Shown: positions 1-5,190 of the stretch, in pieces
How the letters are laid out: each line of letters opens with the position of its first letter
How positions within the stretch are numbered: the stretch's first letter is position 1
Source: Cyanobacteria bacterium UBA8803
GTDB lineage: Bacteria > Cyanobacteriota > Cyanobacteriia > Cyanobacteriales > Coleofasciculaceae
Length of the DNA: 6,787 nt
Direction of reading: 5' to 3'
Assembly: GCA_003505715.1 (NCBI GenBank)
Contig: DNXU01000125.1
Span: 6,037 to 12,823 of the forward strand
The notes under the pieces: generated by a model
Told to the model about the DNA's origin: nothing
The model's database searches: none
What the model saw: the letters and a program-made list of their open reading frames with translations, nothing else
Program-made: the position numbers and the translations under genes

Positions 1-48
1 TCACTCCCTCACTCCCTCACTCCATCACTCCCTCACTCCCTCACTCTC
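1..48. repeat. Octameric short tandem repeat (TCACTCCC)n
   Basis: Six consecutive units of the octamer TCACTCCC are visible. Units 1, 2, 4 and 5 are perfect, unit 3 ends in A (TCACTCCA) and unit 6 is TCACTCTC. The array begins at the window edge, so its true length is unknown. Such short tandemly repeated sequences are common between genes of filamentous cyanobacteria. It lies about 60 nt upstream of the first gene and shows no coding potential. Confidence 0.9.
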
Positions 49-109
49 CTCTTCTGGTGAAGTTAGATTAAGGTATTGCTTTCATTAATTTCTATCGTAA
101 ATTTCGCCA

Positions 110-1306
110 ATGGTTCAACAACCCCAGCTTGACTATTCCGTTACCTGGGTCAACCGGATCGCTGACATTCCTAAATCTGAGTGGGATGTCCTCGCTCAAC
201 CCTTGAAAACACCTTTTCTGGAATGGGAATGGTTAAATAATCTCGAAACATCGGGTAGCGCTACCCGTCAGACGGGGTGGTTGCCCAATCACTTGACGGT
301 TTGGCGAGACCGACAGCTGATTGCAGCTGCGCCTCTTTATATCAAAGGTCACAGTTACGGTGAATTTGTCTTTGACCACCAGTGGGCTGACTTGTCTCAT
401 CGCTTGGGGATCAAATACTATCCAAAACTTTTGGGGATGACGCCGTTTACACCTGCTGTCGGTTATCGGTTTTTGATAGCGCCGGGAGAGGATGAAGATG
501 AGCTAACAGAGATGATGGTGGCAGCAATTGACCACTTTTGCGATCGCAACAGAATTTCTGGCTGCCATTTCCTATTTGTCGATCCTGAATGGCGACCCGT
601 TCTAGAACGCCATGGTTTTACCAGTTGGTTGCATCACAGCTATATTTGGCAAAACAAGGGCTTTAATACTTTTGAGGATTATCTGAGTATATTTAACGCC
701 AATCAGCGCCGGAATATCAAACGGGAGCGCAAAGCGGTTACCACGGCAGGTCTGTTTTTGGAAATTAAGAGGGGTGATGAGATTCCCAAATCCTTGTTTC
801 CCTCTATCTACAGCTTCTACAGCAGTACCTGCGATAAGTTTATGTGGGGCAGCAAGTATCTGACGCGCAAGTTTTTTGAGCAGTTGTATCCCAACTACAG
901 CGATCGCGTCTTGTTGGTTACTGCCTATCGGGAAGGGGATAACCACCATCCGGTAGGTATGTCCTTTTGCATAAACAAGGGTGAACTACTCTATGGGCGC
1001 TATTGGGGTTGTTTTGAGGAATTTGACTGCCTGCATTTTGATGCGTGCTACTATACACCGATTGAATGGGCGATCGCTAATGGCGTTCAAATGTTTGATC
1101 CTGGTGCAGGTGGACGCCATAAGAGACGGCGCGGCTTTCCAGCCACTCCCAATCACAGCCTGCACCGATTTTATAATGCCCGTCTAACTCAGATTTGGCG
1201 TCATTACATGGGTGAGATTAACGATATGGAACAGCAGGAGATCGATGCGATTAACCAGGATTTACCCTTTACCAAGCGGGATGTTGAATTCCTGATTCAG
1301 GATTAA
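110..1306 (+). CDS. FemAB-like GNAT-fold protein (COG3146/DUF482 type)
   Basis: This 398-aa protein is recognised as a member of the FemAB-like family (COG3146, Pfam FemAB_like), often labelled peptidoglycan biosynthesis/recognition or N-acetyltransferase. Family signatures are the N-terminal segment around residues 35-43 (PFLEWEWLN), the central NQRRNIKRERK stretch (198-208), the HFDACYYTPIEWAI segment (309-322) and the C-terminal motif FDPGAGGRHKRRRGF (329-343), followed by TPNHSLHRFY. There is no signal peptide or membrane helix, so a cytoplasmic location is expected. The family is thought to transfer acyl or aminoacyl groups, but the substrate is not established and cannot be read from the sequence. 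The length is normal and the frame intact. ATG at 110 is the first start; no strong Shine-Dalgarno is seen before it. Three HIP1 sites and a 16-bp palindrome lie inside the gene. The DUF4346 gene follows on the same strand after 85 nt. Confidence 0.88.
   Translation: MVQQPQLDYSVTWVNRIADIPKSEWDVLAQPLKTPFLEWEWLNNLETSGSATRQTGWLPNHLTVWRDRQLIAAAPLYIKGHSYGEFVFDHQWADLSHRLGIKYYPKLLGMTPFTPAVGYRFLIAPGEDEDELTEMMVAAIDHFCDRNRISGCHFLFVDPEWRPVLERHGFTSWLHHSYIWQNKGFNTFEDYLSIFNANQRRNIKRERKAVTTAGLFLEIKRGDEIPKSLFPSIYSFYSSTCDKFMWGSKYLTRKFFEQLYPNYSDRVLLVTAYREGDNHHPVGMSFCINKGELLYGRYWGCFEEFDCLHFDACYYTPIEWAIANGVQMFDPGAGGRHKRRRGFPATPNHSLHRFYNARLTQIWRHYMGEINDMEQQEIDAINQDLPFTKRDVEFLIQD
252..267. repeat. Perfect 16-bp palindrome CGGGTAGCGCTACCCG
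   Basis: CGGGTAGC is followed directly by its reverse complement GCTACCCG, giving a perfect palindrome within the FemAB-like gene. It encodes part of the SGSATRQTG stretch around residues 48-56. The reading frame is kept. GTAGCGCTAC-type palindromes recur in some cyanobacterial genomes, so this may be a dispersed element rather than a local regulatory site. Confidence 0.75.
540..547. repeat. HIP1 octamer GCGATCGC
   Basis: Copy of the highly iterated palindrome HIP1, typical of cyanobacterial genomes. Further exact copies lie at 900-907, 1070-1077, 2069-2076 and 6361-6368. Five copies in 6.8 kb is far above chance and supports the cyanobacterial assignment. Three are in the FemAB-like gene, one in psb32 and one in the 116-aa gene; none is in the PSI genes. 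Confidence 0.9.
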
Positions 1307-1391
1307 TAGACTGGGCAAACAGGTTCACAGGGCGTTTCTTGTAGGTAGACTGACAATACAATTAACAAAAGAAAAATCGCTACCACAAAAC

Positions 1392-1775
1392 ATGAATCAA
1401 ACAGCCCAAGCCCTGAATGCTATTGATAAAGAACTCTCCAAACGTCCCATCAACCTCGATCCGGGTGGATATTTCATTATCTACCTGGATCGAGATGCAA
1501 GGCTTATTTGTGCCAAGTATTTCACTAATTTAATTGACGAGCGCGGTTTAGCTGTCGATCCGGAAACGGGGAAACCGATACCAGCACGAGGTAAGGTAGG
1601 ACGGACTCACAGCAACTTATTTACTGGGAGAACGGCCAAGGAAATTTGCATAGCAATTTTCGAGCAAACCCAGCCCTGTCCTGTAACGATGTTGGATCAT
1701 GCTGCTTATTTGGGTCGGGAGTTCGTGCGGGCTGAGTATGCTCTAATTAGCGGTCAGGACTACGTTCAAGACTAG
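1392..1775 (+). CDS. DUF4346 domain protein
   Basis: This 127-aa protein is nearly all one domain that resembles DUF4346, a small conserved family of unknown function well represented in cyanobacteria. Characteristic parts are GGYFIIYLDRDARLICAKYF (residues 25-44), a DPETGKPIPARGK segment (56-68) and HAAYLGREFVRAEYAL near the end (103-118). It has no signal peptide or membrane segment and is probably a soluble cytoplasmic protein. The domain also occurs fused to larger enzymes elsewhere, which hints at an accessory role, but nothing here names a reaction. ATG 1392 is the natural start although the upstream sequence is A-rich with only a weak Shine-Dalgarno. It is co-oriented with the FemAB-like gene and convergent with psb32. 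Confidence 0.75.
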   Translation: MNQTAQALNAIDKELSKRPINLDPGGYFIIYLDRDARLICAKYFTNLIDERGLAVDPETGKPIPARGKVGRTHSNLFTGRTAKEICIAIFEQTQPCPVTMLDHAAYLGREFVRAEYALISGQDYVQD

Positions 1776-1805
1776 TGCAGCTTGGCGGAAATACTAACCA
1801 GTTGA

Positions 1806-1846
1806 AAAAGGTTAAGAAGCTTACTGTACAAGCTTTCCTAACTTTT
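1806..1846. terminator. Hairpin between convergent genes, possible bidirectional terminator
   Basis: AAGCTT (1817-1822) and AAGCTT (1830-1835) pair around a 7-nt loop. The stem extends after a small internal loop through GTTA (1811-1814) with TAAC (1839-1842) and an A/T-rich base (AAAG with TTTT). A-rich left and T-rich right flanks would serve transcripts from both strands. Position between the stops of the DUF4346 gene (1775) and psb32 (1874) fits a shared terminator. The stem is imperfect. Confidence 0.5.
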
Positions 1847-1873
1847 GCCTTCGGTCTTGGAGCCTTCGGTACA

Positions 1874-2599
1874 CTAGCCTGAAAAGCCCTGATAGAAGAA
1901 GTAGGTAGCCATAGGGACAACTGTGGCGATAATCAAGATAGCAACGACCCAGATGGTGGAATTTTTACTATCGGTTTCTTCTGCACTGGTAAATGTACCT
2001 TCTACCTGAACGGTTTCTTCTACCACAGGGGGGCCGGGGTCAGGTTGACCGGAAAGTATGGCAACTAAGCGATCGCTCGCATCCAAGAACGCCTGATTGT
2101 ACTTGTTCCCATTCTTGAGTGGCACAGTCATGGTTTCGGATGCTACACTTTCGGCGATTTCGTCGGACATCATTGACTTAACTGCTTCACCAGTAACAAT
2201 GGCAGTATTATTGGTGAGAGTATCAATGACCAGCAAGGTTTGATTGGCTTGGTCTTGCTCGGTCGGATACCATTTTTTAAACAGCGCTTGAGCAAAGCTG
2301 TCTGCGGTTTCACCGTAGTCTAAGCGGCGAACGGTAACTATCCTGACCTCGTTACCCGTTTTTTTGGCTAAATCTTCCAGTTGGTTGTTTAACTTACCTT
2401 CATTAAGGCGACTAACCACTTCTGATTTGTCAATTAGCCAAGTTGGTTCCCCTGCACTGACGTTGGGCATTTCATAGACGCCAGTAGCATTGGCTGGTGT
2501 TGCCACAAACCCACTTGCCATGATCATGAGTAACAGGCACAGCATAAGATGCTGTAGGTATTTGCGTCCTTCGTATAGTTGATTTAAGCTCTCTCTCAT
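1874..2599 (-). CDS. psb32: TPM-domain thylakoid protein, Psb32 family
   Basis: This 241-aa protein has the Psb32/TLP18.3 layout: an N-terminal hydrophobic export signal (about residues 18-38, ending PANA before T39), a TPM domain (about 55-184) and a C-terminal transmembrane helix (about 214-236). Domain landmarks are residues 53-60 (TWLIDKSE), 84-90 (EVRIVTV), the KKWYPT segment (108-113), 121-126 (TLLVID) and RLVAILSG (177-184). A Pro- and Glu-rich linker (185-213) joins domain and membrane anchor. Psb32 relatives sit on the lumenal side of the thylakoid membrane and help photosystem II repair and tolerance of photodamage. Assignment as psb32 rather than another TPM protein rests on this architecture and the cyanobacterial context. 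ATG 2599 has a modest GAGAG-type ribosome site. A TATAGT box lies 35 nt upstream. It is divergent from the 78-aa SSB-tail gene. Confidence 0.78.
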   Translation of the reverse strand: MRESLNQLYEGRKYLQHLMLCLLLMIMASGFVATPANATGVYEMPNVSAGEPTWLIDKSEVVSRLNEGKLNNQLEDLAKKTGNEVRIVTVRRLDYGETADSFAQALFKKWYPTEQDQANQTLLVIDTLTNNTAIVTGEAVKSMMSDEIAESVASETMTVPLKNGNKYNQAFLDASDRLVAILSGQPDPGPPVVEETVQVEGTFTSAEETDSKNSTIWVVAILIIATVVPMATYFFYQGFSG

Positions 2600-2634
2600 T
2601 TAATCGCTCTCAAGATTGCCTTTTTTCCCAAAAT

Positions 2635-2640
2635 ACTATA
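2635..2640 (-). promoter_or_regulatory. Candidate -10 box of psb32 (TATAGT)
   Basis: On the minus strand TATAGT sits 35 nt before the psb32 ATG, which would give a leader of about 28 nt. No good -35 hexamer is found at the usual spacing, as is frequent in cyanobacterial promoters. Assigned by position and match only. Confidence 0.4.
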
Positions 2641-2644
2641 CAAA

Positions 2645-2673
2645 TTGGCACACAACCGACTTTTTAAATTAAT
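2645..2673 (+). promoter_or_regulatory. Candidate promoter of the 78-aa SSB-tail gene
   Basis: TTGGCA (2645-2650, five of six matches to TTGACA) is followed 17 nt later by ATTAAT (2668-2673, four of six matches to TATAAT). It points to the small gene at 2731. It lies beside the oppositely oriented psb32 -10 box, so the 131-nt region would carry divergent promoters. Confidence 0.3.
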
Positions 2674-2730
2674 GAAGGGCGTGTTAGGGTTGAGGCATAG
2701 CAAACTGCTTGCTCCCTGAGAGTGCTAAGC

Positions 2731-2967
2731 ATGAGTTCAGTACAAATGTATCGGGGTTGGATTATCGAGGCTAGGCCAGTGTTTTGCGTGCAGGTGTGGA
2801 GTGCCGCTGGGGAATGTATAATTCCCGTTCATAACGCGAAAACTCAGGAAGAGGCACTGCATTTGGCCAAGCACTGGATTGACATGCAAATGAATCCTGA
2901 TGGAATGAGACCGCAACCGAATGATGTGCCTCCCCCTGATTTCGACGATGATGATATTCCGTTCTGA
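2731..2967 (+). CDS. Small protein with SSB-like C-terminal acidic tail
   Basis: The product is 78 aa from ATG 2731. A GTG at 2722 is in frame, but GAGAG (2718-2722) is well spaced for the ATG. Residues 1-55 look like a compact alpha/beta fold: two strands (GWIIEAR, FCVQVWS), then CIIPVHNAKT and a helix (TQEEALHLAKHWIDMQM). A flexible Pro- and Asn-rich linker (56-69) leads to the terminus DFDDDDIPF (70-78). This is nearly the same as the last residues of bacterial SSB (DFDDDIPF in E. coli), the peptide that docks onto SSB partners such as RecO, PriA, RecQ and exonuclease I. It is not an SSB, since no OB-fold of adequate size is present. I do not recognise the N-terminal domain. The gene stands alone, with psb32 divergent upstream and a hairpin downstream. 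Function inferred only from the tail: possibly binding to SSB-interacting proteins. Confidence 0.7.
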   Translation: MSSVQMYRGWIIEARPVFCVQVWSAAGECIIPVHNAKTQEEALHLAKHWIDMQMNPDGMRPQPNDVPPPDFDDDDIPF

Positions 2968-3026
2968 GTTTTTGGTTGATAGCTAGCGGTAGCCTGGTGG
3001 TCAGATTTGGTATACCGTTAGAGGCT

Positions 3027-3071
3027 AAGGGAGAGGGAGAAGGGACAAAAACTCCCTCCTCCCTTTCCTTT
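3027..3071 (+). terminator. Long purine/pyrimidine hairpin, probable terminator or boundary
   Basis: Bases 3027-3045 (purine only) pair with 3053-3071 (pyrimidine only) over 19 positions with one A-C mismatch and two G-U pairs, around the 7-nt loop CAAAAAC. The 3' arm ends in CCTTT without a clean U-run. It lies 59 nt after the stop of the 78-aa gene and 141 nt before psaL, so it could end the first transcript. Because one strand is all purine it could also adopt unusual DNA structure. Confidence 0.5.
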
Positions 3072-3212
3072 GTCTCTCAGGACAACTTAATTAGGATTTA
3101 ATGAAGTTTTCTAAAGGTAACCCGTGATTCTGTCACTGGATCACCTCTGGCTGCTTAAAATGTTTTCTCAGGTATTTTCAGAAATTTAAGACACAGGAGA
3201 GGAGAAATCCGT
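3072..3212 (+). promoter_or_regulatory. psaL upstream region
   Basis: This is the likely promoter and leader region for psaLI. TAAAAT (3156-3161) is a possible -10 box but lacks a matching -35. An inverted pair GTGAT (3124-3128) and ATCAC (3140-3144) could be a regulator site or leader hairpin. GGAGAGGAG just before the ATG is a strong Shine-Dalgarno. I see no clear pair of the TTACA direct repeats known as HLR1, the RpaB site found before many PSI genes. Confidence 0.35.
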
Positions 3213-3707
3213 ATGGCGGATGCGAGAGACATAGAAGTTGTTCACCCTTATGGGGGTGACCCATTCGTTGGTAATCTATCGACCCCCATCAGTGATTCAG
3301 CATTTACCAGGGCTTTCATCGGTAATCTGCCAGCTTACCGTAAAGGGCTATCTCCAGTGCTGCGAGGGCTGGAGGTTGGTATGGCTCATGGTTATTTCCT
3401 AGTGGGTCCTTGGGTGGGATTTGGTCCACTGCGCGATTATGCAGAGGCTCGCTATCTGGGCGGCTTAATTGGAGCCTTAGCCTTAGTGTTGATTGGAACG
3501 GCAGGTATGGCAGCTTGGGGATTAGTATCCTTGAAAAGCGCTGATGAAAGCCCTGCGAATACCGATCGCCTCAAAACCTCTGAAGGGTGGAGCGAGTTTG
3601 CTGGTGGGTTCTTTATTGGTGGTATGGGTGGCGCATTCGTTGCTTACTTCCTACTAGACCATTTTGACGCTCTAGATGCAATTTTCCGGGGTTTAGTTAA
3701 TTCTTAA
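3213..3707 (+). CDS. psaL: Photosystem I reaction centre subunit XI, PsaL
   Basis: PsaL is the membrane subunit that holds PSI monomers together in cyanobacterial trimers (or tetramers). The 164-aa product is a normal length. The N-terminal stromal part carries HPYGGDPFVGNLSTPIS (11-27), then AYRKGLSPVLRGLEVGMAHG (41-60), where Glu54 and His59 match the conserved chlorophyll-ligand region. Three hydrophobic spans are seen, at about 50-70, 82-106 and 129-149. The loop between spans two and three (107-128) has a single proline, with no proline-rich insertion like that described for tetramer-type PsaL, so a trimer is the simpler expectation. ATG 3213 is preceded by a strong GGAGAGGAG ribosome site. 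psaI follows after 69 nt and is probably cotranscribed. Confidence 0.97.
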   Translation: MADARDIEVVHPYGGDPFVGNLSTPISDSAFTRAFIGNLPAYRKGLSPVLRGLEVGMAHGYFLVGPWVGFGPLRDYAEARYLGGLIGALALVLIGTAGMAAWGLVSLKSADESPANTDRLKTSEGWSEFAGGFFIGGMGGAFVAYFLLDHFDALDAIFRGLVNS

Positions 3708-3776
3708 TCCCCATTAGTTCGCTTGAGTAGTAATATCCCTCTGGGAACCTTGTAAATTTAGATAGGACGGTTTGAT

Positions 3777-3893
3777 ATGACAGGCTCATACGCAGCTTCG
3801 TACTTGCCCTGGATTCTGATTCCCGTAGTTTGTTGGCTTATGCCTGCTGTGGTCATGGGGCTTTTGTTTATCTACATTGAGAGTGACGCCTAA
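3777..3893 (+). CDS. psaI: Photosystem I subunit VIII, PsaI
   Basis: A 38-aa single-helix membrane protein. Its sequence matches the canonical cyanobacterial Psa[16 protein letters not shown] (4-18), a hydrophobic span to about residue 34, and the C-terminal FIYIESDA. PsaI packs against PsaL and stabilises the oligomerisation domain. A ribosome site AGGA (3764-3767) lies 9 nt before ATG 3777. The gene is 69 nt after psaL on the same strand, the usual psaL-psaI pairing. Confidence 0.95.
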   Translation: MTGSYAASYLPWILIPVVCWLMPAVVMGLLFIYIESDA

Positions 3894-4308
3894 CCTAAGT
3901 TAATTCTTAGAGTTAGTTCGAGAAGGCTAAAAATCACTTTTAACGAAAGGCAGCTCGTTTGGGGGAGTGCGGTGATTCCTAAGCCATAACTGTTGAGAGT
4001 TGGTGGATTAGAAGCACTGGTTCCCTCAGATTTTTGAGAGATTTCCCGACAAAGGCTAAGGATTTAGCTATTATGCTGGCTATTCCAAAATGTCTTGAAA
4101 CATGGGATAAAGAGTATGGAGTTGTACTCAGTCAAGATGGGAATACTGTAGCACTTGGAGAAAGACTCAAGTTCTGAACTCTTGAACTTCTGTATTCTTC
4201 TTTTCCAATAGTGCTGCGACCCTAATTCATGACAGAATGGCTGGCGTACAAGCCACTGCGATTTTGCACAAAAAAACTTCTGATTTCGTAAGAAAAGGAA
4301 ACAATCCT
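3894..4308 (+). other. Spacer between psaI and psaF
   Basis: This 415-nt stretch has no clearly recognised gene. It starts with a small hairpin, CTAAG (3895-3899) with CTTAG (3906-3910), directly after the psaI stop, without a U-run. A weak 34-aa ORF lies at 4073-4177. The end of that ORF overlaps an inverted pair AAGTTC (4169-4174) and GAACTT (4184-4189), followed by a pyrimidine-rich stretch. The psaF promoter and leader probably lie in the last 130 nt, but no convincing -35/-10 pair could be chosen. Confidence 0.5.
4073..4177 (+). CDS. Doubtful small ORF, 34 aa
   Basis: ATG 4073 opens 34 codons ending ALGERLKF, with AAGGA (4058-4062) 10 nt upstream as a possible ribosome site. The frame stays open back to a stop at 3980-3982 but has no other ATG there, so it could be the remains of a longer protein. 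The predicted peptide is soluble and not hydrophobic, so it is not one of the small PSI subunits (PsaM, PsaX). I do not recognise it. Its location between psaI and psaF and the plausible start are the only support. Confidence 0.3.
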   Translation: MLAIPKCLETWDKEYGVVLSQDGNTVALGERLKF

Positions 4309-4803
4309 ATGCGCCGATTGTTGGCTGTATTTTTCGCCCTAACTTTGTGGTTTAGCTGTGCCACTGCTGCCTCTGCTGATGTGGCTGGGCTAGTTCCTTG
4401 CAAGGAGTCCAAGGCTTTTCAACAACGTGCTAAAAGCGCACGCGCTACTACGGACGATCCCAATTCAGGTAAAAAGCGATTTGAGCGTTATTCTGAAGCC
4501 CTTTGTGGCCCTGAGGGGTTACCTCACTTAATTGTGGATGGTCGCTTCAGCCATGCTGGTGACTTTATTATTCCTAGCGTTCTCTTCTTATATATCGCTG
4601 GTTGGATCGGTTGGGTTGGTCGTGCTTATCTGCAAGCCATCAAGAAAGGAAATAATCCAGAAGAGAAAGAAATTATCATTGATGTGCCCCTAGCCATCAG
4701 CAAAATGCTCACCGGCTTTATTTGGCCTTTGGCAGCTGCTACAGAAATCACTACGGGTCAAATCGCTGCTAAAGACAGTGAGATTCCGGTATCGCCCCGC
4801 TAG
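4309..4803 (+). CDS. psaF: Photosystem I reaction centre subunit III, PsaF
   Basis: PsaF is the lumen-exposed PSI subunit near the plastocyanin/cytochrome c6 docking side. From ATG 4309 the protein has 164 aa, the normal cyanobacterial size. It begins with a signal peptide, [17 protein letters not shown]..., cleaved after ASA (residues 21-23). The mature form then starts [11 protein letters not shown], the classical PsaF N-terminus. Cys31 and Cys66 ([10 protein letters not shown]) can form the conserved lumenal disulfide. [29 protein letters not shown] (77-105) holds the transmembrane helix, and a second hydrophobic part lies at about 126-146. An in-frame ATG at 4237 would put 24 extra residues before the signal peptide. 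AAAAGGA upstream of 4309 and the family length argue for 4309. psaJ follows after 39 nt. Confidence 0.97.
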   Translation: MRRLLAVFFALTLWFSCATAASADVAGLVPCKESKAFQQRAKSARATTDDPNSGKKRFERYSEALCGPEGLPHLIVDGRFSHAGDFIIPSVLFLYIAGWIGWVGRAYLQAIKKGNNPEEKEIIIDVPLAISKMLTGFIWPLAAATEITTGQIAAKDSEIPVSPR

Positions 4804-4842
4804 TCACACTTTACTTGCCAACCCCTTTGAGGAATATTTTCG

Positions 4843-4971
4843 ATGCAGTATTTTGTCAAGTTCCTTACTACAGCACCCGTCTTATTAACGATTTGGATGT
4901 TCATTACAGCGGGAGTTCTGATTGAATTTAATCGCTTTTTCCCAGACTTGCTATTCCATCCCCTGCCTTAA
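4843..4971 (+). CDS. psaJ: Photosystem I subunit IX, PsaJ
   Basis: A 42-aa one-helix membrane protein with typical PsaJ sequence: [19 protein letters not shown], then [22 protein letters not shown]. The Glu28 in the helix end and the [14 protein letters not shown] terminus are family hallmarks. PsaJ anchors PsaF and binds a few chlorophylls at the PSI periphery. GAGGA lies about 10 nt before ATG 4843. It is 39 nt downstream of psaF, the standard psaF-psaJ operon, and a strong terminator follows 68 nt after its stop. Confidence 0.96.
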   Translation: MQYFVKFLTTAPVLLTIWMFITAGVLIEFNRFFPDLLFHPLP

Positions 4972-5039
4972 GGTGACACCTCAGCTTATCTGAATTGTAG
5001 GGCTGATATTTTTCGGGAAAACTTCAAGTCCAATTTGAG

Positions 5040-5072
5040 AAAATACTCCACTTTGGGGTGGAGTATTTTTTT
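5040..5072 (+). terminator. Rho-independent terminator of psaFJ
   Basis: AAAATACTCCAC (5040-5051) and GTGGAGTATTTT (5058-5069) form a perfect 12-bp stem with a 6-nt loop, TTTGGG. The run of T residues continues through 5072. The A-run before and T-run after the core are typical of an efficient intrinsic terminator. It closes the photosystem I unit. Confidence 0.9.
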
Positions 5073-5113
5073 GCTGATGATTTTGATTGATAATAAAGCC
5101 AAGAGTTAGTCCA

Positions 5114-5142
5114 GGGGAGCCGAACCATTAGGATGGCTCCCC
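5114..5142 (+). promoter_or_regulatory. GC-rich hairpin in the probable leader of the Uma2 gene
   Basis: GGGGAGCC (5114-5121) pairs perfectly with GGCTCCCC (5135-5142). Inside the loop, CC (5125-5126) can pair with GG (5131-5132) around an ATTA tetraloop. No U-run follows, so it is not a standard terminator. It lies 48 nt before the Uma2 start and could affect leader folding or be a dispersed repeat. A GATAAT sequence at 5089-5094 is a weak candidate -10 box for the gene. Confidence 0.5.
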
Positions 5143-5190
5143 AAGTCTAGTAATCCCAAATTAACTCAAACGGTATTGGGAGCGCACGCC

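Noticed and set aside
602..949. 115-codon minus-strand open frame opposite the FemAB-like gene
   Set aside because: It lies wholly antisense to a well-conserved family protein, has no recognisable domain and no ribosome site, and is best seen as a shadow frame.
981..1187. 68-codon plus-strand frame inside the FemAB-like gene
   Set aside because: It overlaps the conserved C-terminal motif of the real gene in another frame and resembles no protein.
1847..1870. 9-bp direct repeat GCCTTCGGT at 1847-1855 and 1862-1870
   Set aside because: Too short to support a target-site duplication or regulatory call; no element lies between the copies.
4237..4308. N-terminal extension of PsaF from ATG 4237
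   Set aside because: It would place 24 polar residues before an otherwise standard signal peptide. The start at 4309 gives the normal family length and has a ribosome site. The KGNNP match to residues 113-117 appears to be chance.
4227..4412. 61-codon minus-strand frame over the psaF start
   Set aside because: Antisense shadow of the PsaF signal peptide region with no independent support.
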